Positions 19,769 through 29,360 of a stretch of DNA of 64,000 nt are shown here, piece after piece. The notes beneath the pieces are model-generated. The model was not told the origin of the DNA, made no database searches, and was given only the letters and a program-made list of their open reading frames with translations. The stretch's first letter is position 1; every line of letters begins with the position of its first letter. Position numbers and translations under genes: made by a program. Source of the stretch: Pseudocitrobacter faecalis (GTDB lineage: Bacteria; Pseudomonadota; Gammaproteobacteria; Enterobacterales; Enterobacteriaceae); contig QNRL01000008.1 in the NCBI GenBank assembly GCA_003315335.1, positions 124,001-188,000 of the forward strand, read 5' to 3'.

Positions 19769-19870
19769 TTAAGAATGTAAACATTTTACTAACATTCAGT
19801 AATTGCTGTTTACACCACAGATGCGCGGCGAGGGATATGTGAAAATGCTTTTTTTATCTCCGGAGCCGTT

Positions 19871-20092
19871 ATGAATTTACCTGCTAAAATTCGCCGTGAC
19901 TGGCACTTCTATGCGTTCGCTATCGGTCTGATTTTTATTCTTAACGGCGTGGTTGGCTTGCTGGGTTTTGAAGCGAAAGGCTGGCAGACCTACGCGGTTG
20001 GGATGGTCACGTGGGTGATTAGCTTCTGGCTGGCGGGGTTAATTATTCGCCGCCGCCCGGAGGACGACGGCGCACAAGAGGGGGCTAACTAG
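19871..20092 (+). CDS. yaiZ: YaiZ small membrane protein (DUF2754)
   Basis: A 73-residue protein (E. coli 70) with two membrane segments (FAIGLIFILNGVVGLLGF and MVTWVISFWLAGLII) and a charged tail. CTCCGGAG precedes the ATG. Function unknown. Its stop overlaps a short GGGGCT/AGCCCC hairpin shared with the end of convergent ddlA. Confidence 0.9.
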   Translation: MNLPAKIRRDWHFYAFAIGLIFILNGVVGLLGFEAKGWQTYAVGMVTWVISFWLAGLIIRRRPEDDGAQEGAN

Positions 20093-20096
20093 CCCC

Positions 20097-21191
20097 TTAC
20101 ATCGAGGTTTTAAGGGCGCTGTCGGCCTGATGGCGTTCCAGTGCCAGCTCAATCAAACGCGTAATCAGCGAGGTGTAATCCAGCCCGCTCGCCTGCCACA
20201 GTTTTGGATACATGCTGATGTTGGTGAAACCTGGCAGCGTATTAATTTCGTTAATGACGACTTCATTTTCGGCTGTCAGGAACACATCGACGCGTGCCAT
20301 GCCGCTGCAACCCAGCGTCTGATACGCCTGCACGGCAACATCGCGAATTTTATCGTTGATATTGGCCGGAATCGCCGCCGGAACGACCACTTTCGCGCCG
20401 TTATCATCAATGTATTTAGTGTCGTAAGCGTAGAACTCGCTGTTCAGTACAATTTCGCCGCAGGTGCTGGCCTGTGGTTCATCATTGCCCAGCACGGCGC
20501 ATTCGATCTCCCGGCCTTTAATGCCCTGTTCAACCACCACTTTGTGGTCAAACTCAAAGGCCAGCGCCACGGCCTGTTGATATTGCGCTTCGCTGTTGAC
20601 CTTGCTTACGCCGACGGAAGAGCCCTGGTTGGCAGGTTTTACAAACAGCGGCAGGCCCAGTTTCGCTTCTACTTCCGCAAACGAAATACGGTTACGGTTG
20701 CTGCGCGTCAGGGTAATAAACGGCGCGATAGCCAGCCCGGCGTCGCGCAGCAGTCGCTTGGTGACGTCTTTGTCCATGCAGGCGGCAGAACTCAGCACAT
20801 CGGAACCCACAAACGGCAGATTCGCCACCCGCAGCATACCCTGCAGGGAGCCATCTTCGCCGAGTGTGCCGTGCACAATCGGGAAAATGACGTCAATAGC
20901 GCCCAGTGGCTGACCGCTCTCGGCGTTGATCAACTGCTGCGAGGTTTTTCCTGGAATTTGTGCCAGCGTCACATCAGAGTGGCGAAGGGCGATTTTTGCC
21001 GGGTCCTGCGCATTCAGCAAATAGTTTTGCGCATCGTTTATGTGCCACTGTCCCTGTTTATCAATGCCCAGCAGTACCACGTCAAAGCGTGTTTTATCAA
21101 TGGCTTCAACGATATTCTTAGCCGACTGCAGCGACACTTCGTGCTCTGCTGATTTCCCGCCGAAAACAATCCCAACCCGCAACTTCGCCAT
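20097..21191 (-). CDS. ddlA: D-alanine--D-alanine ligase A
   Basis: A 364-residue ATP-grasp ligase (same as E. coli DdlA) making the D-Ala-D-Ala dipeptide for peptidoglycan. The start [14 protein letters not shown], the Gly-rich [10 protein letters not shown] and C-terminal EINTLPGFT motifs are intact. The start is ATG 21191; an in-frame ATG 39 bp upstream has no homology support. It is divergent from the extensin-type gene at 21291, leaving only about 100 bp for both promoters. Confidence 0.96.
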   Translation of the reverse strand: MAKLRVGIVFGGKSAEHEVSLQSAKNIVEAIDKTRFDVVLLGIDKQGQWHINDAQNYLLNAQDPAKIALRHSDVTLAQIPGKTSQQLINAESGQPLGAIDVIFPIVHGTLGEDGSLQGMLRVANLPFVGSDVLSSAACMDKDVTKRLLRDAGLAIAPFITLTRSNRNRISFAEVEAKLGLPLFVKPANQGSSVGVSKVNSEAQYQQAVALAFEFDHKVVVEQGIKGREIECAVLGNDEPQASTCGEIVLNSEFYAYDTKYIDDNGAKVVVPAAIPANINDKIRDVAVQAYQTLGCSGMARVDVFLTAENEVVINEINTLPGFTNISMYPKLWQASGLDYTSLITRLIELALERHQADSALKTSM

Positions 21192-21290
21192 CTTTAATTC
21201 CATCCGTTCCAAACGCAAAACACATAACATACCACGTGATTTCCGGGCTATCTGCCATAATCTTTAACTTTATTGCAGGCAGGAGAGCCG

Positions 21291-21974
21291 ATGAAAATCA
21301 TGCGCTGGCTGGTATTTGCGGGGCTTATCGCTCTTGGCTATGGGGGCTATCAGATGCTGCCATCCTGGTACAATCCATTTACGCCGTTAATGCTTAACGA
21401 TCCGCCGGGGCTGGTCACGCGCTGGAAGCTGAAAGCGATTACGGATGCGCAGTGTCAGACGCTGCTGGACGAGGCCAATCAGCAAAAACTTATCAGTACA
21501 CAGCGAGTGGCACCGAGCGGTGGCGCGTGCCCGCTCACGGATGTGGTACAGGTGCGTGATTTTGGCACGGTGAAGCTAAGCAATCGCTTTCTCGCCAGTT
21601 GCCGCCTGGCACTGAGCAGCGCGTTATATGTGGAACAGCAGGTTAAGCCACTTTCCCGGAAAATGTTAAACAGCGAAGTGACGCGCATTGATCATCTGGG
21701 GAGTTTTGCCTGTCGCAATATTTATCATCGAGCCGACGGCCCGCTGAGCGAACATGCCACGGCAAATGCGTTGGATATCAGCGCGTTCCATCTGGAGAAT
21801 GGCAAACAGGTTAGCGTGCTGAAGGGCTGGAATCAGCCGCAAACCCAACCGTTCCTGCAAACGCTTTTGGCCTCAAGCTGCCAGTATTATGGAAATGGGC
21901 TTGGGCCAAACTATAACGCCGCGCACGCCAATCATTTTCATCTCGGTATGCGCGGCTACGGGCTTTGCCGCTAA
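21291..21974 (+). CDS. Extensin-family (Extensin_C) membrane-anchored putative peptidase
   Basis: A 227-residue protein with one N-terminal membrane segment (residues 3-20), so anchored with its domain in the periplasm. The domain matches the bacterial 'extensin-like C-terminal' family. It carries a LAS-peptidase style zinc set: H155 in SEHATANALD, D162 in the same motif, and H215/H217 in NHFHLGM, as in MepA, VanX and VanY. Cysteines (CQTLL, GGACP, ASCRL, FACR, SSCQ, GLCR) suggest disulfides. AGGAG is 5 bases before the ATG. Position beside ddlA suggests D-Ala-D-Ala or peptidoglycan hydrolysis; that is inference. It replaces nothing known in E. coli at this site. Confidence 0.75.
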   Translation: MKIMRWLVFAGLIALGYGGYQMLPSWYNPFTPLMLNDPPGLVTRWKLKAITDAQCQTLLDEANQQKLISTQRVAPSGGACPLTDVVQVRDFGTVKLSNRFLASCRLALSSALYVEQQVKPLSRKMLNSEVTRIDHLGSFACRNIYHRADGPLSEHATANALDISAFHLENGKQVSVLKGWNQPQTQPFLQTLLASSCQYYGNGLGPNYNAAHANHFHLGMRGYGLCR

Positions 21975-22142
21975 GCATAACTCTCTTTTTGGTGGGAATT
22001 AAAACGTGAGATCGTTCACAGAAAATAGCAAATCAATGATAAAACCCTAAACTCACCGCGAGCGCATCTCTGACAATACCGACTGCCATACAACTTGCTA
22101 CCCTGTGCACTTGTCCGCATAAGTGAACGAAAACGCGTCGTT

Positions 22143-23339
22143 ATGGAATCCTGGAAGGTTAATCTCATCTCTGTCTGGTTTGGCTGCTTCTTTACCGGCC
22201 TCGCCATCAGTCAAATTCTGCCCTTTTTGCCGCTCTACGTAGCGCAACTGGGCGTCACGTCTCATGAATCGCTCTCAATGTGGTCAGGGTTGACGTTCAG
22301 TATCACTTTTCTGGTTTCGGCGATTGTCTCGCCCATGTGGGGGAGCCTGGCGGATCGTAAAGGGCGCAAATTGATGCTACTGCGTGCGTCATTGGGTATG
22401 GCGATCGCCATTTTGCTGCAAGCCTTTGCCACCAACGTCTGGCAGCTGTTTATTCTGCGCGGCGTGATGGGGCTGACGTCGGGATATATCCCCAACGCGA
22501 TGGCTCTGGTGGCTTCACAGGTGCCACGCGAGCGTAGCGGCTGGGCGCTGAGTACGCTCTCTACCGCGCAGATTAGCGGGGTCATTGGCGGGCCGTTGCT
22601 CGGTGGTTTCCTGGCGGATCATATGGGTCTGCGGATGGTCTTTTACATCACCGCGTTTTTGCTGATGATAAGTTTCCTGGTCACTCTGTTTTTAATCAAA
22701 GAGGGTGTGCGCCCCCAGAGCAGCAAAGCAGAGCGCCTGAGTGGCAAAGCGGTATTCGCTTCGCTGCCGTATCCGGGGCTGGTGATAAGTCTGTTTGTCA
22801 CCACCATGGTGATCCAACTGTGTAACGGATCGATTGGCCCGATTCTGGCCTTGTTTATTAAATCGATGGCACCGGACAGTAACAATATCGCGTTCCTGAG
22901 CGGGATGATCGCCGCGGTACCGGGCGTATCGGCGCTGATCTCCGCGCCACGGCTTGGCAAGCTGGGCGATCGCATCGGCACCGCGCGCATTCTGCTGGCG
23001 ACATTGTGCTTTGCGGTGGTGCTGTTTTTCGCCATGTCGTTTGTGACCACGCCATTCCAGCTTGGCGTGCTACGCTTTTTGCTCGGCTTTGCCGATGGCG
23101 CGATGCTGCCTGCGGTGCAGACGCTGCTCCTCAAGTACATCAGCGAGCGCGTAACCGGGCGAATTTTCGGCTACAACCAATCGTTTATGTATTTAGGCAA
23201 CGTTGCCGGGCCGCTCATCGGGGCGTCTGTCTCTGCGATGGCGGGTTTTCGCTGGGTGTTTGTGGCCACGGCGATTATCGTGCTGATTAATATCTGGCAA
23301 CTGATGGTGATGCTGCGGCGCAGTAAAACCGCGCGGTAG
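22143..23339 (+). CDS. MFS drug efflux transporter, MdtG-like
   Basis: A 398-residue major facilitator with about 12 membrane segments. The MFS motif [12 protein letters not shown] between TM2 and TM3 and the motif C-like region [14 protein letters not shown] in TM5 mark a drug:proton antiporter. The order of motifs ([41 protein letters not shown]-type, GRIFGYNQS) resembles E. coli MdtG (about 408 residues), but the sequence is clearly diverged, so no symbol is given. I prefer ATG 22143 by homology; TTG 22095 would add 16 residues. Shine-Dalgarno is weak at both. Confidence 0.8.
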   Translation: MESWKVNLISVWFGCFFTGLAISQILPFLPLYVAQLGVTSHESLSMWSGLTFSITFLVSAIVSPMWGSLADRKGRKLMLLRASLGMAIAILLQAFATNVWQLFILRGVMGLTSGYIPNAMALVASQVPRERSGWALSTLSTAQISGVIGGPLLGGFLADHMGLRMVFYITAFLLMISFLVTLFLIKEGVRPQSSKAERLSGKAVFASLPYPGLVISLFVTTMVIQLCNGSIGPILALFIKSMAPDSNNIAFLSGMIAAVPGVSALISAPRLGKLGDRIGTARILLATLCFAVVLFFAMSFVTTPFQLGVLRFLLGFADGAMLPAVQTLLLKYISERVTGRIFGYNQSFMYLGNVAGPLIGASVSAMAGFRWVFVATAIIVLINIWQLMVMLRRSKTAR

Positions 23340-23360
23340 TCAATTCCGAACTTGTACTGC

Positions 23361-23386
23361 CCCCTCGCCCTTTCGGGGAGAGGGGG
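23361..23386. repeat. Fragment of the palindromic unit
   Basis: A half-unit, CCCCTCGCCCTTTCGGGGAG with the GAGGGGG end, lies between the convergent MFS and solute-binding protein genes. It may also serve as a bidirectional terminator. Confidence 0.5.
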
Positions 23387-23397
23387 AATAGGTCGAA

Positions 23398-24684
23398 CTA
23401 CTCAGCCCACACATTTTGACGCTTCAGCTCCGCATTAACCTTGTTGTTAATCTCCTCCAGTAATTCCGGAATATCGCTATTACAGTCGGCGTAAATTTTA
23501 TTAAATCCATCTGCCGTTATCTGGCGCACCGGGATCCAGTTCGGAATTTGCGGCATATAGCGCCCATCTTTCGCGTAAGTTTGCGCGAAGACTGCCCATT
23601 TAGGATCGGGATGATAATCAGCGATTGCCAGCTTTTTGTTCACCGGTAACCTGACGACAGGCATTGAGCTACTGTGTACCGCCATGCCAATTTCCTGCCC
23701 TTCAGGTGAAATCATAAATTCGAGAAACTTCATCGCGGCCGCTTTGTGCTGGCTGGTTTTCATCAGGAATGCGGTGGTACCTTCCGCCATTGAAGTTGTG
23801 CCTCCCGGCCCGGCTGGCGGTGGCACTACCGTGTAGGCCGCTTTACCCGGATCTTTATCAAACAGGGCGATGTGATACGGGCCAGAGGAGTACATTCCAC
23901 TTTGACCTGAGCGATAAGAGGTGTTCGCGTCGGCGGTGGTCTGATTGATTGCGCCCGGTTGCGATATACCTTCACAAACCATGCTGCGTATAAAGGTCAT
24001 TGCTGTGACGGCCTCTTTGCTATCGAGCGCGCCCTTAAATTTGCCGGGTTGCGTCGCGACCAGATAGTTGCCGCCTGCCTGCCAGAGATAAGAAGAGGAG
24101 AACGAACTGGCGTAACCGCGCGTAGTGGCGAGCGGCATCACAAAGCCATAGGTGTCGTTTTTGCCATTGCCATCCGGGTCATCGAAGGTAAACGCGTGCG
24201 CGACTTTTTTTAGTTCATTCCAGGTGGTTGGGGCTTTCATACCGAGTTTATTCAGCCAGTCCTGGCGGATAAACAGAGCATAAGTATGTGCTGAGGTGGG
24301 AACGCCATAATATTTGCCGTCGGGCAGTTGTATTGATTTCCAGGCTGCCTCATAAACATCCGCGCCGTGTTTCAGTTTTGTCGGATCAATTTCATCAACA
24401 ATCCCCAATTGCACCATCTGCCCAACAATAATGGCGTCATTAAATACGACATCCGGTAATGCATTTCCGGTAGCGGCGCGTGCCAGACGCTGGTCAAAAT
24501 CGGTCACCGCATTGAAATATTTAATGGAAATGCCGGTCTGTTTTTCAAAAGTATTTGCCAGTTTTTGATAAATGACTTTGGAATCATTGCTGGCACGAAT
24601 CCACACGTGAAGTTCTTCCGCTGAGGCGAAGTGTGAAAGCGAAAATAAAATAGCCAGACTCAGTGCTCTGGTACGGTATCGCAT
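23398..24684 (-). CDS. Orphan ABC-type sugar solute-binding protein
   Basis: A 428-residue family 1 extracellular solute-binding protein (MalE/UgpB superfamily). The signal peptide ends at ASA (about residue 22); the mature chain begins EELHVWIRASND. Internal DNNP-type calcium-like loop FDDPDGNGKNDTYGF and an aromatic-rich pocket fit a carbohydrate or polyol ligand. AGGAG precedes the ATG. No permease or ATPase gene is adjacent, so it must borrow a transporter or act otherwise. It is divergent from phoA, in the position of iraP in E. coli. The ligand cannot be predicted. Confidence 0.8.
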   Translation of the reverse strand: MRYRTRALSLAILFSLSHFASAEELHVWIRASNDSKVIYQKLANTFEKQTGISIKYFNAVTDFDQRLARAATGNALPDVVFNDAIIVGQMVQLGIVDEIDPTKLKHGADVYEAAWKSIQLPDGKYYGVPTSAHTYALFIRQDWLNKLGMKAPTTWNELKKVAHAFTFDDPDGNGKNDTYGFVMPLATTRGYASSFSSSYLWQAGGNYLVATQPGKFKGALDSKEAVTAMTFIRSMVCEGISQPGAINQTTADANTSYRSGQSGMYSSGPYHIALFDKDPGKAAYTVVPPPAGPGGTTSMAEGTTAFLMKTSQHKAAAMKFLEFMISPEGQEIGMAVHSSSMPVVRLPVNKKLAIADYHPDPKWAVFAQTYAKDGRYMPQIPNWIPVRQITADGFNKIYADCNSDIPELLEEINNKVNAELKRQNVWAE

Positions 24685-25036
24685 AGTGGAACTCCTGTTC
24701 TGTGTCGAAATAAAACATTGTTTCTATATTGCGGTGCGATACCGGGCGGCGGCAAGTGGGCCAAAAACCAGAGAAAATGTGACAGTAGTAAAACTATTTC
24801 CGAAAAATGTGAGCTGAATGGGGGATTACGTTTTGATGACAGGATAAACGGCACAAAAATATTTTTCTCATCACCAGAATATCTTTCATTTTTTATCACC
24901 GCTCACGTTTTTCCCCTGTGCAGCAGGGAATGACAACCATGATAAAAATGTAAAAATAGTGTCATCTCACTGTCATCTCACTTTTATACAGTCGCTTCGA
25001 TTTTATTTATTTAGCGTTTTCATGGAGATGAGAATA
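24685..25036. other. Divergent solute-binding protein / phoA regulatory region
   Basis: About 350 bp with no gene-like frame. It contains the phoA Pho box (24959-24976). On the minus strand isolated CTGTCA-type words occur (TGACAG near 24780 and 24838 on the plus strand), but they lack the 11-bp spacing of a good Pho box, so regulation of the solute-binding gene by PhoB is only a possibility. iraP is absent. Confidence 0.5.
24959..24976 (+). promoter_or_regulatory. Pho box of phoA
   Basis: Two 7-mers GTGTCAT and CTGTCAT start 11 bp apart (24959 and 24970), separated by CTCA, matching the PhoB box. A -10-like TATACA follows at 24985-24990 and no -35 is present, as usual for PhoB-activated promoters. 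Confidence 0.85.
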
Positions 25037-26449
25037 ATGAAATACAGCGCACTCTTTGTCGCGTTATTACCTCTGCTGGCAACCCCGATTATTCACGCAG
25101 AAACCACTGCCGCACCCGCGCTTGATAGCCGTGCAGCGCAGGGTGACATTACTGCCCCCGGTGGCGCGCGCCGTTTGAGCGGTGACCAGTCGGCGGCGCT
25201 GCGCGCGTCGATCATTGATAAACCGGCGAAAAACATAATTTTGTTGATTGGCGATGGTATGGGTGATTCCGAAATTACCGCTGCGCGCAACTACGCGCTG
25301 GGCGCGGGCGGTTTCTTTAAAGGTATCGATGCGCTACCACTGACCGGACAGTACACCCACTACGCGCTGGATAAAAAAACCGGCAAACCGGATTACGTCA
25401 CAGATTCCGCTGCCTCCGCCACCGCATGGAGCACCGGTGTGAAAACCTATAACGGCGCGTTGGGCGTGGATATTCATGAGCAGCCGCATCAAACGCTGCT
25501 GGAGCTGGCAAAATCTGCGGGCCTGGCAACGGGCAATGTTTCAACCGCCGAATTGCAGGATGCGACCCCCGCGGCACAGATTTCTCACGTGACGTCACGC
25601 AAATGCTACGGCCCAAGTGTGACCACGGAAAAATGCCCGACGAACGCGCTGGAAAAAGGCGGGAAAGGCTCCATTACCGAGCAACTGCTGAACGCGCGTG
25701 CAGACGTCACGTTAGGCGGCGGTGCAAAAACCTTTGCTGAAACCGCCACCGCGGGCGAATGGCAAGGCAAAACCCTACGCGAGCAGGCGCAGGCGCGCGG
25801 CTACCAGCTGATAAGCGATGCCAGCGGACTGGCGAGTATCACCGTGGCGAATCAGGATAAACCCCTGCTGGGACTGTTCTCTGACGGCAACATGCCGGTG
25901 CGCTGGGAAGGGCCGAAAGCGTCCTATCACGGTAACATTGATAAACCCGCCGTAACCTGCACGCCAAACCCGAAACGCAACGACAGCGTGCCGACGCTGG
26001 CGCAGATGACCGAAAAGGCCATTACGCTGCTGAGTAGCAACGAAAAAGGCTTCTTCTTGCAGGTGGAAGGCGCGTCGATCGACAAACAGGATCACGCGGC
26101 GAATCCGTGTGGACAAATTGGTGAAACGGTCGATCTGGACGAGGCCGTACAAAAAGCGCTGGCGTTCGCACAGAAAGACGGAAACACGCTGGTCATCGTC
26201 ACCGCTGACCACGCGCACGCCAGCCAGATTGTCGCGCCGGAGACCAAAGCGCCGGGCCTGACCCAGGCGCTGAATACCAAAGACGGCGCGGTTATGGTAA
26301 TGAGCTACGGTAACTCGGAAGAAGACTCGATGGAGCACACCGGTACGCAGGTGCGCATTGCCGCGTACGGCCCCCATGCGGCGAATGTCGTTGGCCTGAC
26401 CGACCAGACCGATCTTTACTACACCATGAAGTCCGCGCTTGGTCTGTAA
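25037..26449 (+). CDS. phoA: Alkaline phosphatase
   Basis: A 470-residue periplasmic metalloenzyme (E. coli 471) that releases phosphate from many monoesters under phosphate starvation. The signal is [21 protein letters not shown]. The metal site [11 protein letters not shown], nucleophile Ser in [18 protein letters not shown]-type TADHAHAS and cysteine pairs (SRKCYG/EKCP and VTCTP/NPCG) are intact. The ATG at 25037 has GGAG at 25025-25028; upstream ATGs would spoil the signal peptide. A terminator follows and then psiF. Confidence 0.97.
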   Translation: MKYSALFVALLPLLATPIIHAETTAAPALDSRAAQGDITAPGGARRLSGDQSAALRASIIDKPAKNIILLIGDGMGDSEITAARNYALGAGGFFKGIDALPLTGQYTHYALDKKTGKPDYVTDSAASATAWSTGVKTYNGALGVDIHEQPHQTLLELAKSAGLATGNVSTAELQDATPAAQISHVTSRKCYGPSVTTEKCPTNALEKGGKGSITEQLLNARADVTLGGGAKTFAETATAGEWQGKTLREQAQARGYQLISDASGLASITVANQDKPLLGLFSDGNMPVRWEGPKASYHGNIDKPAVTCTPNPKRNDSVPTLAQMTEKAITLLSSNEKGFFLQVEGASIDKQDHAANPCGQIGETVDLDEAVQKALAFAQKDGNTLVIVTADHAHASQIVAPETKAPGLTQALNTKDGAVMVMSYGNSEEDSMEHTGTQVRIAAYGPHAANVVGLTDQTDLYYTMKSALGL

Positions 26450-26463
26450 TATTTCCACTATTT

Positions 26464-26495
26464 CCGACGGCTAAATAGCGCCGTCGGCTTGTTTT
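26464..26495 (+). terminator. Hairpin after phoA
   Basis: CCGACGGC pairs perfectly with GCCGTCGG, followed by CTTGTTTT. It lies between phoA and psiF, so psiF may be read by partial read-through or from its own promoter. Confidence 0.7.
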
Positions 26496-26547
26496 ATTTC
26501 CGCCAGCGTTCAGAATTATTAGGATTGTCTTATATAAGGATGGTGCA

Positions 26548-26865
26548 ATGAAACTCGCAATACTGGGTGCTTTTGTTTTTGGTCTCTGCTGTGTTTCTAC
26601 CGCAGGTGCGGCAGATCAAACATTAACGCCGCAGCAGCAGCGCATGCGTGACTGTAATGCGCAGGCCACGGCGAAAACAATCAAAGGTGATGAGCGCAAA
26701 ACTTACATGAGTGCATGCCTGAAAGGGCAGGATGCGGCGAAAGAGAAAGGTGTAACGCCTCAGCAGCAGAAAATGCGCGAATGTAATGCAAAAGCGACCG
26801 AGCAGTCATTAAAAGGCGACGACCGTAAGAAATTTATGAGCGCCTGCCTGAAAAAATCCGCTTAA
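26548..26865 (+). CDS. psiF: PsiF phosphate-starvation-inducible protein
   Basis: A 105-residue exported protein (E. coli 106). The signal ends about residue 21 (STAGAA). Two PsiF repeats follow, each with TPQQQ.MR.CNA and K.ACLK-type cysteines (first from about residue 27, second from about 68), giving four cysteines likely paired. Role unknown; in E. coli it follows phoA and is induced with it. AAGGATGG precedes the ATG. The dgcC (adrA) gene that comes next in E. coli is missing. Confidence 0.93.
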   Translation: MKLAILGAFVFGLCCVSTAGAADQTLTPQQQRMRDCNAQATAKTIKGDERKTYMSACLKGQDAAKEKGVTPQQQKMRECNAKATEQSLKGDDRKKFMSACLKKSA

Positions 26866-26888
26866 CGCAATCTCTTTTATGGCAAGAA

Positions 26889-26919
26889 AAACGCCCGGTA
26901 GAATTTTACCGGGCGTTTG
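26889..26919 (+). terminator. Intrinsic terminator of psiF
   Basis: ACGCCCGGTA pairs with TACCGGGCGT around GAATTT, followed by TTGCGT; an A run on the other side could serve the opposite strand. Confidence 0.7.
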
Positions 26920-26941
26920 CGTCTGATGAGAAACGCAACAG

Positions 26942-27042
26942 TGCCTGATGCGCTACACTTATCAGGCCTACAAGGTGTCTGCTAAATATTGCATTCGCAA
27001 TGTTTTGTAGGCCGGATAAGGCGTTTGTGCCGCATCCGGCAA
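26942..27042. repeat. REP pair (BIME) between psiF and proC
   Basis: Two REP-type elements face each other: TGCCTGATGCG...ATCAGGCCTAC (26942-26971) and TGTAGGCCGGATAAGGCG...CATCCGGCAA (27006-27042). This is the standard enterobacterial BIME, unrelated to the CCCTCACCC repeats. Confidence 0.9.
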
Positions 27043-27076
27043 GAACAAAGCGCACGTTGGCAGCAATCTGAAACGC

Positions 27077-27105
27077 CCGGCCGTTTTTAGCCGGGCATTT
27101 TTATT
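27077..27105 (-). terminator. Hairpin at the proC end
   Basis: GCCCGGC and GCCGGGC flank a T-rich loop just beyond the proC stop; T and A runs on both sides allow function for either convergent gene. Confidence 0.55.
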
Positions 27106-27112
27106 TAGAGAA

Positions 27113-27922
27113 TCAGGCTTTACTCATTTTCTCTGATTTATCCATGCAGGCTGCCATGGCTTCGATGACGGCTGAACGGAATCCTTTCTCTTCCAGTACG
27201 CGAACGGCTTCGATAGTCGTGCCGCCCGGCGAGCAGACCATATCTTTTAGCTCACCCGGATGTTTACCCGTTTCCAGCACCATTTTCGCGGAACCCATTA
27301 CCGCCTGTGCGGCAAATTTATAGGCCTGCGCGCGCGGCATCCCCCCCACAACGGCCGCATCAGCCATCGCTTCGATAAACATGAACACATACGCCGGTGC
27401 GGAACCGCTGACGCCAACGACCGGATGAATCATCTGTTCGGCGATAATCTCGGCTTCGCCAAAACAGCGGAAAATGTTCAGTACATCGGCGGTATCTTCC
27501 GGCGTAACCAGCGCATTTGGCGTAACGGAGGTCATGCCTGCATTGACCAGCGACGGTGTGTTGGGCATTGCGCGGACGATTTTCCGATCGTGGCCGAGCG
27601 CGCGAGCCAGTTGATCCAGGGTGATGCCCGCGGCAATTGAGACCACCAAAGAATCTTTATTAAAACTGGATGCGACTTCGCTCAGTACTTTGATCATGAT
27701 GCCTGGCTTCACGGCACCGAAGACGATGTCCGCCACCTGGGCGACTTCCTGTGCGCTTTCAGCCGCGTTAATACCGAACTGATCGTGCAGGGCGGCCACT
27801 TTATCCGGCGATGGGGTATAGACCCAAATCTGGCCCGGCAGCACCTGACCGCTGGCAATCAGGCCGCCAAGAATTGCTTTACCCATATTCCCGCAGCCGA
27901 TGAAGCCAATCTTCTTGTCCAT
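27113..27922 (-). CDS. proC: Pyrroline-5-carboxylate reductase
   Basis: A 269-residue NAD(P)H-dependent enzyme for the last step of proline synthesis. The Rossmann motif IGFIGCGNMGKAILGG opens the protein, and MVCSPGGTTIEAV is the C-terminal active-site loop. The start is ATG 27922 with GGGAGA six bases upstream; the ORF could extend four codons but the extension contains this ribosome site. Divergent from yaiI. Confidence 0.97.
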   Translation of the reverse strand: MDKKIGFIGCGNMGKAILGGLIASGQVLPGQIWVYTPSPDKVAALHDQFGINAAESAQEVAQVADIVFGAVKPGIMIKVLSEVASSFNKDSLVVSIAAGITLDQLARALGHDRKIVRAMPNTPSLVNAGMTSVTPNALVTPEDTADVLNIFRCFGEAEIIAEQMIHPVVGVSGSAPAYVFMFIEAMADAAVVGGMPRAQAYKFAAQAVMGSAKMVLETGKHPGELKDMVCSPGGTTIEAVRVLEEKGFRSAVIEAMAACMDKSEKMSKA

Positions 27923-28058
27923 GATGTCTCCCATTGTGTGTTTTTTTATTAGTGTACCTTTATAGGCGATTTGTCGCGACGAGTAACCCGAACATTACGC
28001 GACAGCACGCGCCGGGCGTGTCATCATTGCGTACCGTTTTGCAAAATCAGGAGAGGTC

Positions 28059-28511
28059 ATGACAATTTGGGTTGATGCGGACGCCTGTCCGAACGTTATC
28101 AAAGAGGTGCTGTTTCGTGCGGCGGAGCGTACCCAAACACAGGTGACGCTGGTGGCGAATCAGTATCTGCGCGTGCCTCCCTCACGCTTTATTCGGGCGA
28201 TGGTCGTGCCAAAAGGTTTTGACGTCGCGGATAACGAAATTGTGCGTTTATGTGAGCCGGGCGACCTGGTGATCACGGCTGATATTCCGCTGGCGGCTGA
28301 AGTGCTGGAGAAGGGCGCGGCAGCGTTAAATCCACGCGGTGAGCGTTACAGCAATGCGACGATTCGCGAGCGTTTAACCATGCGTGATTTCATGGACACC
28401 CTGCGGGCAAGCGGCGTGCAAACCGGCGGGCCGGGCACATTAAGCCAGCGCGACAGACAGCAGTTTGCCGCGGAACTTGATAAATGGCTGCTGACGGCAA
28501 AACATCCTTAA
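28059..28511 (+). CDS. yaiI: YaiI (UPF0178/DUF188 family)
   Basis: A 150-residue cytosolic protein (E. coli 152) of the UPF0178 family. The N-terminal [15 protein letters not shown] and central [12 protein letters not shown] give it a PIN/NYN-like nuclease-type fold with conserved Asp residues (D7, D9); activity is unproven. AGGAG precedes the ATG. Standard location between proC and aroL. Confidence 0.92.
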   Translation: MTIWVDADACPNVIKEVLFRAAERTQTQVTLVANQYLRVPPSRFIRAMVVPKGFDVADNEIVRLCEPGDLVITADIPLAAEVLEKGAAALNPRGERYSNATIRERLTMRDFMDTLRASGVQTGGPGTLSQRDRQQFAAELDKWLLTAKHP

Positions 28512-28581
28512 CGTGAATTTCGTCACAAAAATGTGTTACCGTTTGCATCGTCTGCTAGCTTGTCAACGAAGCCTGCTTTCG

Positions 28582-28599
28582 TGTACATTTATCTAAACA
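28582..28599 (+). promoter_or_regulatory. TyrR box upstream of aroL (distal)
   Basis: TGTACATTTATCTAAACA fits the TyrR consensus TGTAAA-N6-TTTACA with mismatches in both arms. In E. coli aroL also has several TyrR boxes. Confidence 0.6.
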
Positions 28600-28681
28600 A
28601 TTAGTGACACTTTTTCTTTACGCCTTTGTGCGTGCTTTTTTCAGGCTCATTTGCGCCAGTTTGGCAAAGCCTGGATAGTGC

Positions 28682-28699
28682 TGTAACTCTACATTTACA
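28682..28699 (+). promoter_or_regulatory. TyrR box upstream of aroL (proximal, strong)
   Basis: TGTAACTCTACATTTACA matches TGTAAA-N6-TTTACA at 11 of 12 arm positions. It would let TyrR with tyrosine repress aroL. Confidence 0.8.
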
Positions 28700-28706
28700 C
28701 TTACTT

Positions 28707-28725
28707 GTGTACTAGTTTGGTGATA
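28707..28725 (+). promoter_or_regulatory. TrpR operator-like site upstream of aroL
   Basis: GTGTACTAGTTTGGTGATA contains the GTACTAGT half-site typical of TrpR operators; the second half is degraded. It directly follows the strong TyrR box, as in E. coli aroL. Confidence 0.6.
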
Positions 28726-28784
28726 TCATTCTTAATTCAGATATGCGTCCCGCATCTTCACCGTTCCAGGGAGAACGCCAGGTC

Positions 28785-29309
28785 ATGACTCAGCCTATTT
28801 TTTTGATTGGCGCGCGTGGTTGTGGAAAAACAACTATAGGTCAACGGCTTACCCATGCCTGTGATTTTCATTTTGTGGATACCGATCAGGTGCTGCAACA
28901 GCGGGCCGGCATGACGGTCGCCGATATTGTGGTGCGCGAAGGCTGGGCGGGATTTCGTGCCCGCGAGACGCAAACGCTGCAATCCGTCACCCAACCGGGT
29001 ACGGTCGTGGCCACCGGCGGGGGGATTGTGCTGGCGGAAGTGAATCGTGATTTCATGCGTAAAAACGGCGTGGTCATATACCTTAATGCGCCAGTCTCCG
29101 TCCTGGCGGGCCGCCTTGAAGCCTTCCCGGAAGCGTCCCAGCGTCCAACATTAACAGGCAAACCCATTAGCGAAGAAGTGGCAGATATTCTGGCGCAACG
29201 CGATGCGCTTTATCGCCAGACGGCCCATCACATTGTCGATGCCTCAGCCTGCCCGGATGACGTGGTTGAGCAAATTCTGACCGAACTGCGCCTGGCGCGC
29301 GCCTCCTGA
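28785..29309 (+). CDS. aroL: Shikimate kinase 2
   Basis: A 174-residue cytosolic kinase (same as E. coli AroL) that phosphorylates shikimate in the aromatic amino acid pathway. The P-loop GARGCGKTT is at residues 9-17, D34 lies in FVDTDQ, and the GGG motif is in ATGGGIVL. The start is ATG 28785, matching MTQP in E. coli; an in-frame ATG 42 bp upstream is unlikely since GGGAGAACGCCAGGTC lies between. TyrR and TrpR sites lie upstream; yaiA and aroM follow. Confidence 0.96.
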   Translation: MTQPIFLIGARGCGKTTIGQRLTHACDFHFVDTDQVLQQRAGMTVADIVVREGWAGFRARETQTLQSVTQPGTVVATGGGIVLAEVNRDFMRKNGVVIYLNAPVSVLAGRLEAFPEASQRPTLTGKPISEEVADILAQRDALYRQTAHHIVDASACPDDVVEQILTELRLARAS

Positions 29310-29360
29310 TTCTGGCATTGCCTATACTTAATGTTCTGACAGTCAACATAAGGAAGAGCA

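Noticed and set aside
20130-21152. 340-codon plus-strand frame opposite ddlA
   Set aside because: Antisense shadow; ddlA is complete and conserved.
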